Source: Rhyacichthys aspro
Lineage: Eukaryota > Chordata > Actinopteri > Gobiiformes > Rhyacichthyidae
Assembly (NCBI GenBank): GCA_036850595.1
Contig: CM072159.1
Location: forward strand, 32,384,371 to 32,448,370
Length of the DNA: 64,000 nucleotides
Direction: 5' to 3'
Positions 1 to 12,619 of this stretch are shown here, one piece after another. Every line of letters starts with the position of its first letter. The first letter of the stretch is position 1. The translations under genes and the position numbers were made by a program. The notes beneath the pieces are model-generated. The model saw nothing but the letters and a program-made list of their open reading frames with translations, was not told where the DNA came from and ran no database searches.

Positions 1-164
1 TGTAATGGAGCATTTGTCTGAAGGAATTTACTGTCTCCCTTTATTTCATTCATGAACCTGTTCATTCAGAGGCTGTTTGTCTTTATTATAATTATCACAG
101 AGGAGTGTCCTGTCATCATCTGCTGCTTTAAACATAAACGTATCCTCCTGTTTTTAACATCAGG

Positions 165-535
165 TTTTAAGTGGATTTAACAGATTTTAGTTGGATTTGA
201 ACAGGTTTTAGTTGAATTTGAACAAGTTGTAGATGGATTTGATTTTTGCAACAAAGATGAATAAAACCTGTTTAAATCCATCTAAAACTTGTTCAAATTC
301 AACTAAAACATGTTCAAATCCAACTAAAACATGTTCAAATTCAACTAAAACATGTTCAAATTCAACTAAAACCTGTTCAAATCCAACTAAAACCTGTTCA
401 AATTCAAACTAAACCTGTTCAAATCCATCTAAAACCTGTTCAAATCCATCTAAAATCCAGCTAAAACCTGTTCAAATCCATCTAAAACCTGTTCAAATTC
501 ATCTAAAACCTGTTCAAATCTCCAGAAGTCTTTGT
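165..535. repeat. Inverted minisatellite, about 20-21 bp unit
   Basis: The left part (about 165-245) reads units like TTTTAGTTGGATTTGAACAG. The right part (about 263-530) reads the complementary units, like CTGTTCAAATCCAACTAAAA, about 12 times with single-base variants (CCAAC/CCATC/TTCAAC). The two arms could fold into a long imperfect hairpin. The same unit recurs at 16079-16875 and 33228-33495. Confidence 0.9.
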
Positions 536-565
536 TCTAATAGTTCCAGATAAATCCAGAGATTA

Positions 566-802
566 AAATGGCCCATTCTTTGTTTACTTTTAAGTTCCTG
601 CTAAAAACGCATCTGTTTTCCTTAGCGCATTGACTACTATAATTAAATTTTTGCTCTTATTCTTACTTAATCTGTCTTTTACACAAAAATGCATTATATT
701 CTGTGTGTGTTTTTATATGTTTTTACATTTTTTCCTCTCTCCGTGCTTTGGTCAGCCTCGTGGTCTGTTGGAAATGTGCTTTATGAATAAAACTTGAACC
801 AT
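566..802 (+). mobile_element. L2-type LINE 3' end, degraded
   Basis: A short frame reads SLFTFKFLLKTHLFSLAH then stop, which matches the usual C-terminal end of L2-type reverse transcriptase ORFs (KTxLF motif). An AT-rich 3' UTR follows and ends in GAAATGTGCTTTATGAATAA, the typical terminus of these LINEs in fish. It is truncated at the 5' side and not functional. Confidence 0.7.
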
Positions 803-2764
803 CTACTGCTTTTATTTGTAGTATTTTAACAGCAGTTTAATGGTATTGTACAGTTGTCAAGGAGTTTTATAACTTTACTTGTGAAGGATCCTGGAGACAC
901 TTTCACACATTCAGTCCGGACATAATCAGGGTTATTATTTCAGGATTACGCAGATCAAATCCACAAAATGGCCGCGTTGTTAATGTTCAGACGTCTCATG
1001 AATCGTCCGGTGGTTTTACTGAGAAGTGGGGGAAGGGAAGAGCGAGGGATGATGGGTAATTAGCTTCAGGGAGCTAACTGAAGCTAACAAACAGATGAGC
1101 CGCTGCTGGGATAGGCTCCAGTCACCGTGAACAGAATAAACAGAAGAAAATAAATGAATAAAACATTATATTACTCATGTGTTGTGGTTAGAGTTGTTCA
1201 TTTAGCACAAAAACTTCGAACACATACACATTACCTGCTAAAGAAATGACAGCTTTGTGTCTAATTCAACAATAGGAAGAGGCTAGAAAATGTTCATGGG
1301 GTAATTTTGTCTTGGATGATACCTCTTTGTCATGATTGCCCTTTGACCCCAGCCCTAACAATTCTCTTTTTCCACCGTTTATTCATTTCAAATTCTCAAT
1401 CTTAAATCCTGTATAAACCTGACCTGTCGACTCAGACCCTGACACCTTTTAAATATTCAGTTTCTCTTATGTGCACTCTTCTATTTTCCCTTGAGGCATT
1501 AGTAAACAACTCTGGGCGTCCGTTTCTATTTGATCCTTCTCTCTGAGTCTTGTTTTTGCATTCTCTCCATCTGTTTCTCATGCAGCGTTCCCCCGAAGCC
1601 CCCTCTTCCTCTTTAAGGGACTTTTACTTCAGACAAACATCTCCTACTTTGGGGAGAGGTACAAAAAACAATGCCAGCCCCGTTATTTTTCTAAAAATAA
1701 CCCAGACATGCTGTTGTTATGAATATCAGTGTATGTTTCATGTTGCTGTGAGGATTTGAATGGAGTTTTCTGTGTATTTACCACTTAAATGTAAAGTTTA
1801 CTGCAGCGTAGATACTGTAGTAATGGGACTAATGGTATTCATGTAACCTTGCAGGGGCTTTGTTGTCTCCCTTTGGCGTCGTACCATCTGCTGTACACGG
1901 CACTCTTTGTCACCGTCTAAAAAAAGGACGTAATACATTTCAAACAACCTCAGAGACATTATTTTTTATTACATCTTCTTTCACAAACATATTTCTTTGT
2001 ATTTTGCCAAACTATTCCACCCTGAGCATGAATCTTATCTTCTGAGTAGAAAAATGTGGTTGTAATTTTCAAAAGTTATTATATTTTCCTTCGACTGTGC
2101 GTGAGACCACATCATTAGAACACATTTATCATTTTAGATCAGCTAATAATCTCTGCAAAAATAGATTTTAAGGATATTTTGCTGAAGTGTGAGACTATTT
2201 AACGATGTGTGCTCCATTATAATAAATAGTTTCCTGGTCTCTTCATAAATATTGATGTTAGAAAGCAGCAGGAGGATGTTCTTCCCGGTTGTTTCCAAGA
2301 CGGGGATGGCAGGTGGAATACAAACTCTTTTTGCTGAGTTTGCACAGTATTCTAATTAGTATCTTTGCTCTGCTGATATATTCTCATACATATTCATTTT
2401 CAGAGGCAGGTGTTCTGGATGAGACTTCAGAAGCTCGTCCGCCGAAGCCAAACTGTCCGACGACATTACGAGAAAGCGGGAGAACCCCAGTGATGTGCAC
2501 CTGGGCATGAATATTTCACACTACAACAAACCGCACTCATTCATCTTTCATGCAGATACGGAGAAAAAGGATATTTCACTTCCCTCGACCTTCTTTACGC
2601 TCGGAGGAGGAGGAAGTCTGGGGTGAAATGTCAGTCACACAGATGACTCACTCCTGTTTACTCTCACGTCTCTGCAAACACACACCGAGCCGGACGTTAA
2701 AAAAACAAAATGCAGCATTAAACACACACTGAAGTCACTGAGAAACCTTTAACAAACATACATT
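803..2764. other. Non-coding stretch, no gene seen
   Basis: The only recognisable item is a short repeat piece at about 1092-1165 containing GGGATAGGCTCCAG, a widespread fish SINE/LINE segment, running into an A-rich tail. Short open frames here (for example at 1550-1759, 1860-2045, 2289-2510 and 2550-2732) resemble no family I know. The block 2400-2515 is relatively GC-rich and unique. Confidence 0.6.
1092..1165 (-). mobile_element. Fragment of fish SINE/LINE repeat ('GGAGCCTATCCCAGC' family)
   Basis: CTGGGATAGGCTCCAGTCAC is the complement of the segment seen at 48325-48350. It is followed by an A-rich tail with AATAAATGAATAAA. Family assignment rests on recall of this common teleost repeat. 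Confidence 0.5.
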
Positions 2765-3119
2765 AAATACGTTACATTACTTCAACTTTAATCTTTGGAG
2801 TTTACCATTGTAGACTTCTCTATTTTTATCTTTTTTGAGCTGTTTCTCTGTAAAATAAGTCGTATTTCCAACAGAATAACCCATTTCCTTGGTTTATTTC
2901 CTTGTTCCTTCGTTGTTGACATCAGTGTCGACCAATGGGAGCGCTCCTTTTTACCTGAAGTGAGCTGTGATTGGACAAAATCTTAATTACCTTAATTATA
3001 AAGACTAGATCACGTCTTAAGGTCTCATTTTTTCAGATGATTCCTGTTACAATAAACTTTAGGAGATTACTCTGAAAAACTAAATGAAACTGTAAAATAA
3101 TCAGGTAATGGAGCTTTAC
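2765..3119 (+). mobile_element. MITE-B copy 1 (internally deleted)
   Basis: It carries the subfamily B landmarks: TGTTTCTCTGTAAAATAAG, CCATTTCCTTGG, the core CCAATGGGAGCGCTCC at 2932-2947, TGAAGTGAGCTGTGATTGGA, and the right terminus ATCAGGTAATGGAGCTTTA. The 5' third is shortened compared with the 7.9-kb copy. Confidence 0.85.
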
Positions 3120-3246
3120 AAACCAAAGATTTCTTGGGAAAAGCTTTTAATGCTTTGAAATGCACTAAGAAACTTTCAACATTTAACACCAGGAAGAAAA
3201 TGTAATCATGATTTTTTTTTTATGTTGATGCTCTTGTCATTTTTTT

Positions 3247-3790
3247 AGTTTCAGATTCACTTTATTGATCCAACCAGGGGCAATTAATTTGAGCAGCTAC
3301 ACACAGTTGGAAGAAGCCACTAAATAATGAATAAATGAATAATAATCTTAAATATATTGTAGAAAGATGAATAAAAAAATAAAAAGAGACTACTGAGAAT
3401 TTAAAAGACAAATAGCTGTCGGGAGAAAAGATTTAGTTTTACAATCTGGTAAAACACAGTGACGTCCTGAAGGCAACAAAAGAATTCCCGTTTCAGGACG
3501 TGTCCAGATGAAGCATGAGTTCTTGAGAGTTTCTTTGTTACAGAAAGAGGTCAGGTCTCTGCTGCACTCTGTGATTTTAGAACAGATTTGAACTCTATTA
3601 TTAAGACTCTTCTTGTCTTTGAGGCTCTTAAACCAACAGATGAATGAAAAACACAGGACGCTCTCGGTAAAAGACTGATAGAAACGACAGAGAATGACAG
3701 TTTACTTTTATGATTATTATTATTAACTCTAGTTAAGTGTTTAGTGAACCATGTTGGGCCTAATCTGCTCTGTTTATGGAACAAGAAATA
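3247..3790. mobile_element. Possible LINE 3' region (TTTATTGATCC type)
   Basis: AGATTCACTTTATTGATCCA followed by a GGGGCAATT motif is typical of the end of fish LINE-related repeats. The following 500 bp (dinucleotide-poor, with no open frame of note) may belong to the same insertion. The family is not certain. Confidence 0.35.
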
Positions 3791-6762
3791 ATGTATAACA
3801 CAGCTAAAAGTGTTCTCCTGATCTGTAGAAACAAAGAGGATAAACGATTTTTATCAAATACTATTGAAAGAATCATCATAAAAGACATGACGGATAATGA
3901 TATTTAAAGGCAGGGTAGTATTGTGTATTATTCAATTCTGGCTCAAATTCAGCACAAACAGAAAAAATACAGAAATTTTCTCTTCTCGCAGACAATAACA
4001 ATAAGAAATAAATAGTGCAATGAAATAATAATAATTAAAAAAGCCCGTTTCCAGAGACCTGCAGCTGGAGGATAAAGACACAGTGTGAGTTATTGAGGAA
4101 ACCTGGATAAACCAGATTAGATTTATTTGTTGTTCATCTGTAAATATAATTATGTTGAAGCTGACGTGGAGACACTGGTCTGTTTGTAATTACTGGACGT
4201 AGATTCTGAAATAATGTCCCATGTCCATTAGTGTAATACTGGTTTTTGACCTTGTATTGCTTTCTGATTAGTTACAAACCAGTAAACGAGCCTAGAATAT
4301 CTAGAACATAAGAACCAGTTTATAAAGACACCCTTCCCTCTTTTCTTTTCAGAATTGGATATATTTCTGTCAAGGTTTGTCTCTGTAAAGATCTGGTTGA
4401 ATTCTTCTGGCTTTTGCCTCGTCTTTGATCTAATACTTTGCAGAAAATATACATCAAAGTATTTAACACAGTCAAAGGAAACTTAAGAAGTCAAGTGTTA
4501 ACTGTAGAAGCTTTATGAAGAAATATAATTACTCCGTCGGTCGTCCTTGGTTTAAAAACATCCTTTAGAAGCATATTTTAACCCTTTTACTGAACTCATC
4601 GAGGGATGTATTGGTTGATTGATCCGAGAGTCAAGATAAAGACCTCATTTTTAATAATCATCTTAATAATCTCTCACTTAGGTCAATGTTTTTTAAAGAA
4701 ATGGGATGAATGTAAGCTGTAATGTATTGATTTATTTGATTTCTTTTCAAAGAAGGACCTGAGTTAAGTGATAATCCTGAAGTACACTCACTTCTTCTCA
4801 CATTTATTAAACAGAATTAATTATCAGGACCACAGTCTCCACAAGAAACACATTCACTTTGTTCAAATCGGAGCCATTTTCTAAACCTTCAAGTGAACAT
4901 TTGGCCGGAAGATGCTATCTTTGGGGAAAAAACGTACTTAACGCACGCATTTGTCTCAGTGACGTGTGGAAGGAGGTAGTCCGGCTGAAATCATGCTCAG
5001 CCAAGGGCATCTCCGTCCGTGACGTGACGCCGTGTGACCCCCGGGGTAATGTGGTGTGTTCAAGAGCGCAGGAGAAAAACAGCTCCACCTTTTCTTTGTG
5101 GTTTCCATTCACTTTGTCAGGTTCTCAAAGGGTTTTTTAAGAGTCTAAAGCTCAATCTCACTTTAACTCACCCCTCAGTCCTACCCCCTGTTCCTCCAGT
5201 TGAAGGGGTCAGAGGTGGGGCTATTATTAAACCCCTCACTGTAGCTGTAGGAGCATGATGTATAATAAGATCCATAATAAAATCAATAAAAGTTTGTAAT
5301 ATTTGTGGTAAACGTCATTATCCTACAACGAATAAGCAGTTTAAACAAGACACAACCTCCACAAAAACCAAAAGGACTGTTCCTTTACCACAGACCAGTT
5401 TATATCCACCAGAAACAGACAGAGGTGTTAGACATTAGTGAATAAAAAGTTTAAAAAGTTGTGTAAATACATCGATGTGACGCTAACGTTAGCAACAGAG
5501 ATTTATCAGAAACTTTATGATCAGAAACAGATTAAAGGAACATAAAACAGGACTGTCGTGATTTAAAATCTTTATTTTTGCTGAAATTTGTCTCTCTCTC
5601 TCTCAGCTGTGGTGCATGCTGGGAATTTATCCGACCCTTTGTTTAAAGTGAAGTCCTTAACTCTCTGTTTGGATCAGAGTACAGCCCTGGATCTAAACGA
5701 GGAGTGGGACAGTCCTTCGTCTCATGAACGAACAGAACCAGGACTAAAGGATAGAACTGGGATTAGATCTAAATGCAGCTTTTACTTTAATGTGGTTTGA
5801 ATAAAAACGCACCTTCTGAGCGTTTCTATGTTGTATCTAGTCATTAGTAATCCTCTTTTTTCTGCTCGTAAACTCTTCCTCTGTGCATTTCAATATTCAA
5901 CACCTGCCTGAATTAAACATGTTCAATTCAGTATTTATTTCAAGTGATATTTTGGTAGAACATTTGTCATTTGTGTGCCGTCAGCTCTCGTGTGGGATTA
6001 CAAGCTTTCAGACATCGAACTCATCTCTCTGTGCGATCACTGATCATTAATTATTCGTGCGCCTCTTAAAATCTCTCCTTGTACCTTGCGCTGGTGACGT
6101 CTGTGAAGGCGACAGCTGTTATTTTGGGCCTTACTTCATCGTTCTTGTGACTGAGTGAGGAGACGTTTGAGGAACACACAGAAGAGATAAAACACAACGC
6201 TTTTATGGGGCTGCAGTTTGAAAATGTTTTTAAAATGCTATCAAAGTGAATGAAGCTCTAACAAGCTCGTCTACAGCTTCCTTAATGATCCGCTCCGGGC
6301 GAGTTTCAGGCGAGTGTCGTGTTTAAGTGTTTGTACACAGCTCTGTGTTGGTGTAGAGTTTCAAATCAAGTCTGTATGGACTATAGGGTAAAGAATCACA
6401 CCGGGCCATGATCAATACATGGCTGGCATCCATGTCATGGGTCGATGCTGCAGAGATCCATCGATTAATCCTGGAGGCTGTGGTTTGAGTGGAGCTGCAC
6501 AGACTGCTGACTTATTCTTTACAAGTACACATTAGTGACACAGAGAAGTGATGCACCAGTTTAAGCCAAGAAATTAGTTATTTAGTTGGTTCAGAGTGAC
6601 CACAGTAGAGCTGTAACTCCATCTGGTTTAAACCTTTGACTCTTGGCTCAGAAACCTGGTTGATTTATTAGATTGATTAAAAGAAAACAAGTGTAGAGAG
6701 AGTGAGAACTGAAACGGAAATATATTTGTGGGAATGGAACATGAGAGATGTATTTACTTTGG
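3791..6762. other. Non-coding stretch, no gene seen
   Basis: Unique AT-rich sequence. Open frames at 4859-5140, 5034-5258 and 5588-5800 are short, overlap one another or lack similarity to known proteins. 4910-5060 has somewhat more CpG than its surroundings. I see no clear repeat. Confidence 0.6.
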
Positions 6763-6790
6763 CTTTAAAACAACCATGCGTAGCTTTTCT

Positions 6791-6804
6791 CCAGCAGGGG
6801 GCGC
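6791..6804 (+). promoter_or_regulatory. CTCF-like motif 1
   Basis: CCAGCAGGGGGCGC fits the vertebrate CTCF core consensus (CCASYAGRKGGC). It lies inside MITE family E. Occupancy cannot be judged from sequence. Confidence 0.5.
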
Positions 6805-6899
6805 ATATCTCTCTGCACTGTCAGCCATCTTTATTTACAATTAGAGACGTTTAGTTCAGAAGAGAGAGCCGTCCCGGGACAGTTCCAGGAGGGTTGTGT

Positions 6900-6915
6900 C
6901 CAGCAGAGGGCGCTG
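6900..6915 (+). promoter_or_regulatory. CTCF-like motif 2
   Basis: CCAGCAGAGGGCGCTG fits the same consensus, is on the same strand as motif 1 and lies 109 bp downstream of it in the same MITE. Confidence 0.5.
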
Positions 6916-7020
6916 TGTCAGTGAGACAGACCTAAATCTACTGATCTCAGTCTAAGAACCATCAGAATGAGAGAGAGATGATATATGTTTGTGCTAAAAG
7001 TTACAGAGTGCTGCTTTAAG

Positions 7021-7897
7021 TCAGTCTCAGTGTGAGGTGCATGAGCTGTTCATGTCACAAAGGGTTGATGGTATCTGTTGTGCTCAGATCAGAGTCAGGA
7101 CTGGTTCAAAGTAAATCCAGACTAACACACTGTCAGTCAACACTGAGCCTACACCAACAAGGGATTTCCCTCTGACTGACACTAACCTGCCTTGATAATC
7201 TTTAAATAAATGCAGCAGCCCAAAGGTCCTGGAATGAAATCTGCTCAACTGCAGCAAAAATGAGATTCCTCTCGGATAAAGCGTCTGCAGCTGGTGGAAT
7301 AATGCAGCTGACAAAGCATATAACTCTCACAATTATGTCAACAGCAGGCTTCAAATTCTCAGTGTCACGTGTGAATATGTGAAAGCAGCTCTCTGTGACA
7401 TACATAAACATATAGGCTCCACATAACACACACACGTGGCTGCGATAAACACACACCTCGACTGGAGCGGCCCCTGCCACTTGCTCCACAATAGTATTAC
7501 AGTGGCTCTCAGCCTGTTATGATCTCATTCCAAAAGCATTCAGCGGTGCCACAAAGCAATTCCAAACACATTTCCAAAACACATTTTGCAGTGGCACAAA
7601 GTGTTACATCCATCACACGAGGAGCAGGGCGTAATCACCGACAGAGACTGGAATAGTTGATTTCTCTGCCAACGAAATGTGTGTGTTTGTGTGTCCAGCT
7701 GGGTTTGCATCGGCTCCACGGACGTTAAAGTAAGAGATGTCGAACTCAGGAGAGGCCCGTCTGTATTTAATGAAACAGGAAGGAAAAAGTCACATTTATT
7801 CCCTGTAGACAACACCTATACATATGTTTTAACTGAAAGGAACACATGGAAACAGACATGAAAACTAGTAAATAAATAAGAACTGGAGACAGACAAG
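7021..7897. other. Non-coding stretch, no gene seen
   Basis: The open frames on both strands (7084-7314, 7202-7489 and 7540-7815 on -; 7679-7861 on +) overlap each other and match no known family. There are small CA/GT tracts near 7425 and 7678. Confidence 0.6.
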
Positions 7898-8400
7898 TTA
7901 AAACTGTGGTATTTGATTTAGTTTTTTTTGTCCCGGTCTCAGTCCAACAGCAGCAGAAACCTTTCCTGCTTCTTTTATTTAAAAAAAGGTCAAACCAGAC
8001 CAATTTTTCAGTTCAGAGTCAAGTTTCCTGTAATGATCCTGTAATTATCTCCGTCTCTTTAAACAGAGTCGAAGCATCGCCAACATTTATCCTTGTTTTA
8101 TTTGCTGCTGTTTCTCTATTTTTTTTATCTTTTTTGAGCTGTTTCTCTGTAAAATAAGACGTATTTTCAACAGAATAACCCATTTCCTTGGTTTATTTCC
8201 TTGTTCCTTCGTTGTTGACATCAGGGTCGACCAATGGGAGCGCTCCTTTTTACCTGAAGTGAGCTGTGATTGGACAAAATCCCACTTCATCTATTGAAAT
8301 CCTTAATTATAAAGACTAGATCACGTCTTGAGGTCTCTTTTTTTCACAGAGATTACACTGAAAAACCAAATGCAACAGTAAAATAATCAAGTCATCAAAG
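7898..8400 (+). mobile_element. MITE-B copy 2, near full length
   Basis: It begins TTAAAACTGTGG, then TTTTTTGTCCCGGTCTCAG, CAGCAGCAGAAACCTTTCCT, the core CCAATGGGAGCGCTCC at 8231-8246, GTGAGCTGTGATTGGACAAA, and a decayed right end (AATCAAGTCATC). It contains no transposase. The open frames inside it are chance products of the repeat. Confidence 0.88.
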
Positions 8401-8780
8401 CAATAAGATGCAGGGAGGAACCTGAAGTGTAGTGTTTTGACACAGTTCTGCCTCATTTGTCTATTCACACATTTAAATGTTGATGCTGTGCGTGTGGATG
8501 CATCACTTTGCTGCCGAGGAGCTTCAAAGCCCGACTCACATCAGCCACAAACTCATACGAGACGCTGCTAACCTCTGATCTCTCGCCCATGTCTCGTAAG
8601 AGCAAGAAAATACAAAGGGAATAGATCTGCGTTTACTCAAAGCACCGTCCTCTTGGCCTTTCCTTCACCCACGACTCGACATGTATTTACTCTACAGCAA
8701 CAAACAGCAACTTCTCAAAGCTTTTTTAAAAATATATGCAATAAATGGCTGGAATTCTTCTGAAATGTCTTCAGACGTCA
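8401..8780. other. Non-coding stretch, no gene seen
   Basis: Unique sequence between MITE-B copy 2 and repeat C. Nothing recognisable. Confidence 0.5.
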
Positions 8781-9310
8781 CTCGGTGAAAACTCTAAATG
8801 TAACGACACGTTCATCAACGAGAAAAAATAAAAATAAACAGAGAGTAAATCCATCAAAAGGAGAGGAGTTGAAGAGATCCAATCAGACTCAGGTTTTTGA
8901 GCGTCGCTGAAGTGATGTCAGACACAAACATTTGTTAGAGCCTCGGGAAGACGACAGGAGACCAAAAGAGAACCACTTTAAATAGAAACTATGTTAACAC
9001 TTGGAACCTGAATACCAGGAACAGGTTAGGACTAGTTTACTTTCATTAGAGACATTATTACTGAAGGAAATACATTACCTTTATATTTTAGTGATCATTA
9101 TAGATATACTCGAATAAATTCTTACATTTAGTCGACTAAAACTAAGGATTAGACTAAATTATGACTATTTTAGTTCAAATTTCCTGTCAAAATAAGAGCT
9201 TAGGTGGAAACTGAAGAGGTTTAGTTGAGATTTGACAGAGACGTGTTGTGAAGGTGGAGTGAGCTGTGAGTCAAAGACTAAACAAGAGAAACTTAAGCAT
9301 CAGAAAGAAT
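8781..9310 (-). repeat. Repeat C copy 1 (TCGACTAAA family, empty hAT site)
   Basis: It reads as the complement of the copy at 32890-33830: TTAACACTTGGAACCTGAAT, AACAGGTTAGGACTAGTTTA, then TTTAGTCGACTAAAAC. Near 8931-8955 it has the uninterrupted form of the site that is split by a hAT element at 33106-33647. The class is unknown to me, and no coding sequence is seen. Confidence 0.75.
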
Positions 9311-9465
9311 TCAGGTGAAGTGAAAAAGGGTGTCATTCTGCATCTCGTTCTTTTTTAAACTCTTTTGTGAAAGGGTCACAGTCGTGTCTTTTTCAGCCAC
9401 TTGAGAGCTTTTCAATAACAGCCCAGAGGAACCTGCTGCGTCACAGGATCTAGTCCACCGCCTGA

Positions 9466-9508
9466 CAACCGTGCACGCTCACCGCCGTGCACGCTCACAA
9501 CCGTGCAC
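9466..9508. repeat. Short 16-bp tandem repeat, about 2.7 copies
   Basis: AACCGTGCACGCTCAC is repeated with small changes. The sequence is GC- and CpG-rich compared with its surroundings. Confidence 0.8.
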
Positions 9509-12500
9509 AGACGGAGACGTGTCTGCAGGTCGCAGCAGAGATTGACAGACTGTTGGACGCTGAGACGGCAGCAGAATTAAAGCTGCATCAAACACACTCA
9601 GTTTAGTTTCAATATTAGACGTTTCAATTTAGTGATTTGTCATTCAAGTTGTTTAGGGCTTTGGTGTAATTTGGGAAATGAAGCATGAAGCCACTTTTGA
9701 AGCCATTATGTTTATTTCTTAAGATGCTTGAATTATTAAGGATTAAAAGGAACTTGTTGGCTTTAATATGTTGTTTTTGTCTTATTCTGCTAAAATCCAT
9801 TGTTAGTGGCAGATGAAAAACGTTTTTGTTTACTACTACTACTACGTGACGTGATTCAGTTGCACCCGAGACAAACTTTGAGAAAAACTTACCGTGTTTC
9901 TGGCGACGTTTTCTCTTAGTTCGCTTCGAAAAGTGTAAACAATGCCACACTGCGCTGCTTTTGGTAACAATTTCCAGCCAAAAAGTGACACAAACAGCGA
10001 CGTAAGTCTTTCCGAGAGATAAACGTGGGCTGAAACCTTATGTCGTGACAACAATTTTCTCGCAGGGCACCTAAACGCCTCAGACTGACGAGTGTAAACC
10101 GAGAGAAAGAAAACTCTATTTGGTCTCTTCTTCATCTCGTGGTTTTCAGGTGTGTCTTTATTATTGTTCAACCTGGAACAACGGAAGATATTGTTTATTT
10201 GTGGCCTACTGCTAGCGGACTGCTGTAGGGAATAAGACCGTGGCGACCTTTTGACATCATTACCCAGAATGCATTGCAACATAAACAACAATGGCGGAAT
10301 TAAATTTTACAAAAACTAAACAGTCTTGAGTATTTTTAAGATCACATTTTAAAGCTGAAGCAAATGTTTATTCACAAAGTTAATTATTCCTCCAAGTTCC
10401 ATTTAAGATAAAATATCTCATTGTGTTACTGTTTAATAGGGATTTAAAGCACGTTTTCTTTAGGACATGCTTTTATAAGTAATAGTAATAATCTTATAAT
10501 AATCGTTGCTTAAAAATAAAAGTGTGTACAGTCAAACAATAAAACAGCAGCAACAAAATTATCGACAATGAAACAGTTCAAATCAGTGACAAGGAAACAG
10601 ATTTAAAAGATAAATTGTACGGAATACAAGATATTTAAAAAAAAAAAAATTGAATAATTGACTGTTTTAAAAGACATCACTATAATAAAACATAAAAAAG
10701 ATAGACATAATAGATAAAAATAAATACAGAATAAACACAGTGATAAATATTTTTCCATAAGAAGTGATTTAAAGCTGATTGTGTCCAGAGTAGGTAAAGC
10801 TCACTTTAAACAAAGGCAGGTTGTAAAAGGAGGTCACTGGTTGAACTGAAGCTGCAGTAAATCTGTGGCTCTACAGACGTTACCATCACAGAGAGAGGCA
10901 GCTGGGTTCTGATCCAGTCACATGACGCCGACCCCCGGGGTTCTCTCGTCCCTGATTGGTCGGTCGGTCCCACCCTTGAATTAACGTCAAGCTGTCCTCT
11001 CGGAGACTCCTAAGGATGTTATTTGGAGGCGCTCGGTTCAGAAGCTGCTTTGCCTGAATTATGGAGGACGCTGATTGTGCTGCGGCTGATGATGATTCAA
11101 TTATACGTGAGTAACTGTGTTGCAGGGCACCAATTATCTCTTGTCTGTCAAAATGACAAATGGCATTTCGATTATACGTCAACAATCACATCGTCTTTAC
11201 AAAGTGAAAATTTAATGGCCCTCGTGGCATTGAGGATAAAATGACAGAAAAGGGAGAGTGTTTTGGAAAAAATTCTGCTGCTACATGAAAGTCAAAAATA
11301 ACAGCAGACATTAGTCAGACAGAGGGCTGTTTTTTGGTTGAAATAGTCTTCTTGTCCCTCGCAGAAAGAGACAGACAGATGGACACAGACAGAAAAAACC
11401 CTAAAAAAGCCAGTCATCGATCCCAGGGCGAGATGAGAGGGGCTGGATGATGAAGAGCAAGGGCTTATGGGACGCTCCAGGAGATAAGACAAAACTCCAC
11501 AAAGTATGTTTCTGTCCAACTTAGTAAAATATGAGTGGAATAAACCTTAGCCCCGCCCACTCCACATTTTACCCAGAATTCAAAAGACAGAATGATTAAA
11601 TACGTCTAGGTCTCTTCCAGTTGGACAAGTGTCTCCAAGTCCAGTTTCTTGGGTCTAATTAAAGATAAACAGTTTAGGAAATGTCTTAGGTTCTTTAAAC
11701 AATCACCAAATCTACATCTTTATGTCACATTGAAGTTTGTCCGTTCATGTTTTAAGCTTTGTTTCTCATAAATGTGCACAAAGCATTGAATTAATGTTGA
11801 AATACAAAAAAAATCAGGTTTAACACAGTGTATCTCTGGCTGTTCTTTTTATAAAACTGAGGTTTACACAGTTTAATTACAGAATAATGGAGATCAACAC
11901 CTCTATCGGACGTATTTGGATAAACTTTGGTGGTAGTGCAAGGGATTGTGGGTCAGTGAGCTCCTTAATGAAGGGTAACAACTAGAGGTTCCAATGCTTG
12001 GAGATAAGATGAGGAAGGAAACATTGCAGCTCCTTTACTTTCCTCTTAAAGTGAGAATTTAGAGAGAAGTTTTCTGTCCTAAGCCTTTAAATGACTGTAT
12101 TTTACGTTAATTTACTGTATTTTAAAGATGATTTAAACACCAGTAGATACTCAGACCTCTCTGTGTAGTTCTGTATTTGTGTTTTCAACCTGACGAGCTG
12201 TGTTTACTTCAGCGAGAGATGCTCCTGAACTCATTCCTCCACCTCTTTACGACAGGTGTAGACTCAGGTGTGACAGCAGCTCCATCACCTTTCATTACTG
12301 TCATCATTAAGAGCTCCTTGTAAAACTGTAGAGATCTGTCCTCAGACAAACTGCATTAACGGAACGAGTGTGACCCGTGTGACCTCCCTGTCCTCGTTTT
12401 TTCATGAATCAGAACCTCGTGGTGCGTTTACTGCCGATAAGACGGAATAACGCTTGTTTTCTGAGAGACTGAGAGCACTTGTGAGCTTGTGCTGATCAAG

Positions 12501-12619
12501 AGCGACGCAATGACAGATAAATGTAGAGCTTAGACCGTCAATACTGACCTTAAGCATTTGTAATCTGAGTGAAACCCTTCAGCGCTCAGTAATCACGTCA
12601 ACTAGAGCCACTTCAACAC
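9509..12619. other. Non-coding stretch, no gene seen
   Basis: 10480-10760 is A-rich low-complexity sequence that may be decayed LINE or poly-A derived. The minus-strand frame at 9842-10291 (149 codons) has no recognisable domain, and the surrounding sequence shows no coding pattern. Block 10880-11060 is GC-rich and unique. Confidence 0.55.

Larger units (their letters stand above)
6763..7020 (+). mobile_element. MITE family E copy 1 with two CTCF-like motifs
   Basis: The outer ends are inverted: the left TTTAAAACAACCATGCGTAG mirrors the right end, whose complement reads CTTAAAGCAGCACTCTGTAA. The length is about 258 bp. A second copy begins at 26472, and a 3' fragment lies inverted at 41990-42067. 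It contains CCAGCAGGGGGCGC (6791-6804) and CCAGCAGAGGGCGCTG (6900-6915). Confidence 0.75.

Noticed and set aside
2400..2515. Exon-like block after TTTTCAG
   Set aside because: It has an acceptor-like start and a short open frame, but the translation matches nothing and no good donor follows.
5588..5800. Exon-like frame after a CTCTCTCTCTCAG acceptor
   Set aside because: The translation has no recognisable family and runs straight to a stop. It is not part of the receptor.
9842..10291. 149-codon minus-strand frame
   Set aside because: No similarity recognised and overlapping a second frame on the same strand. Treated as chance.
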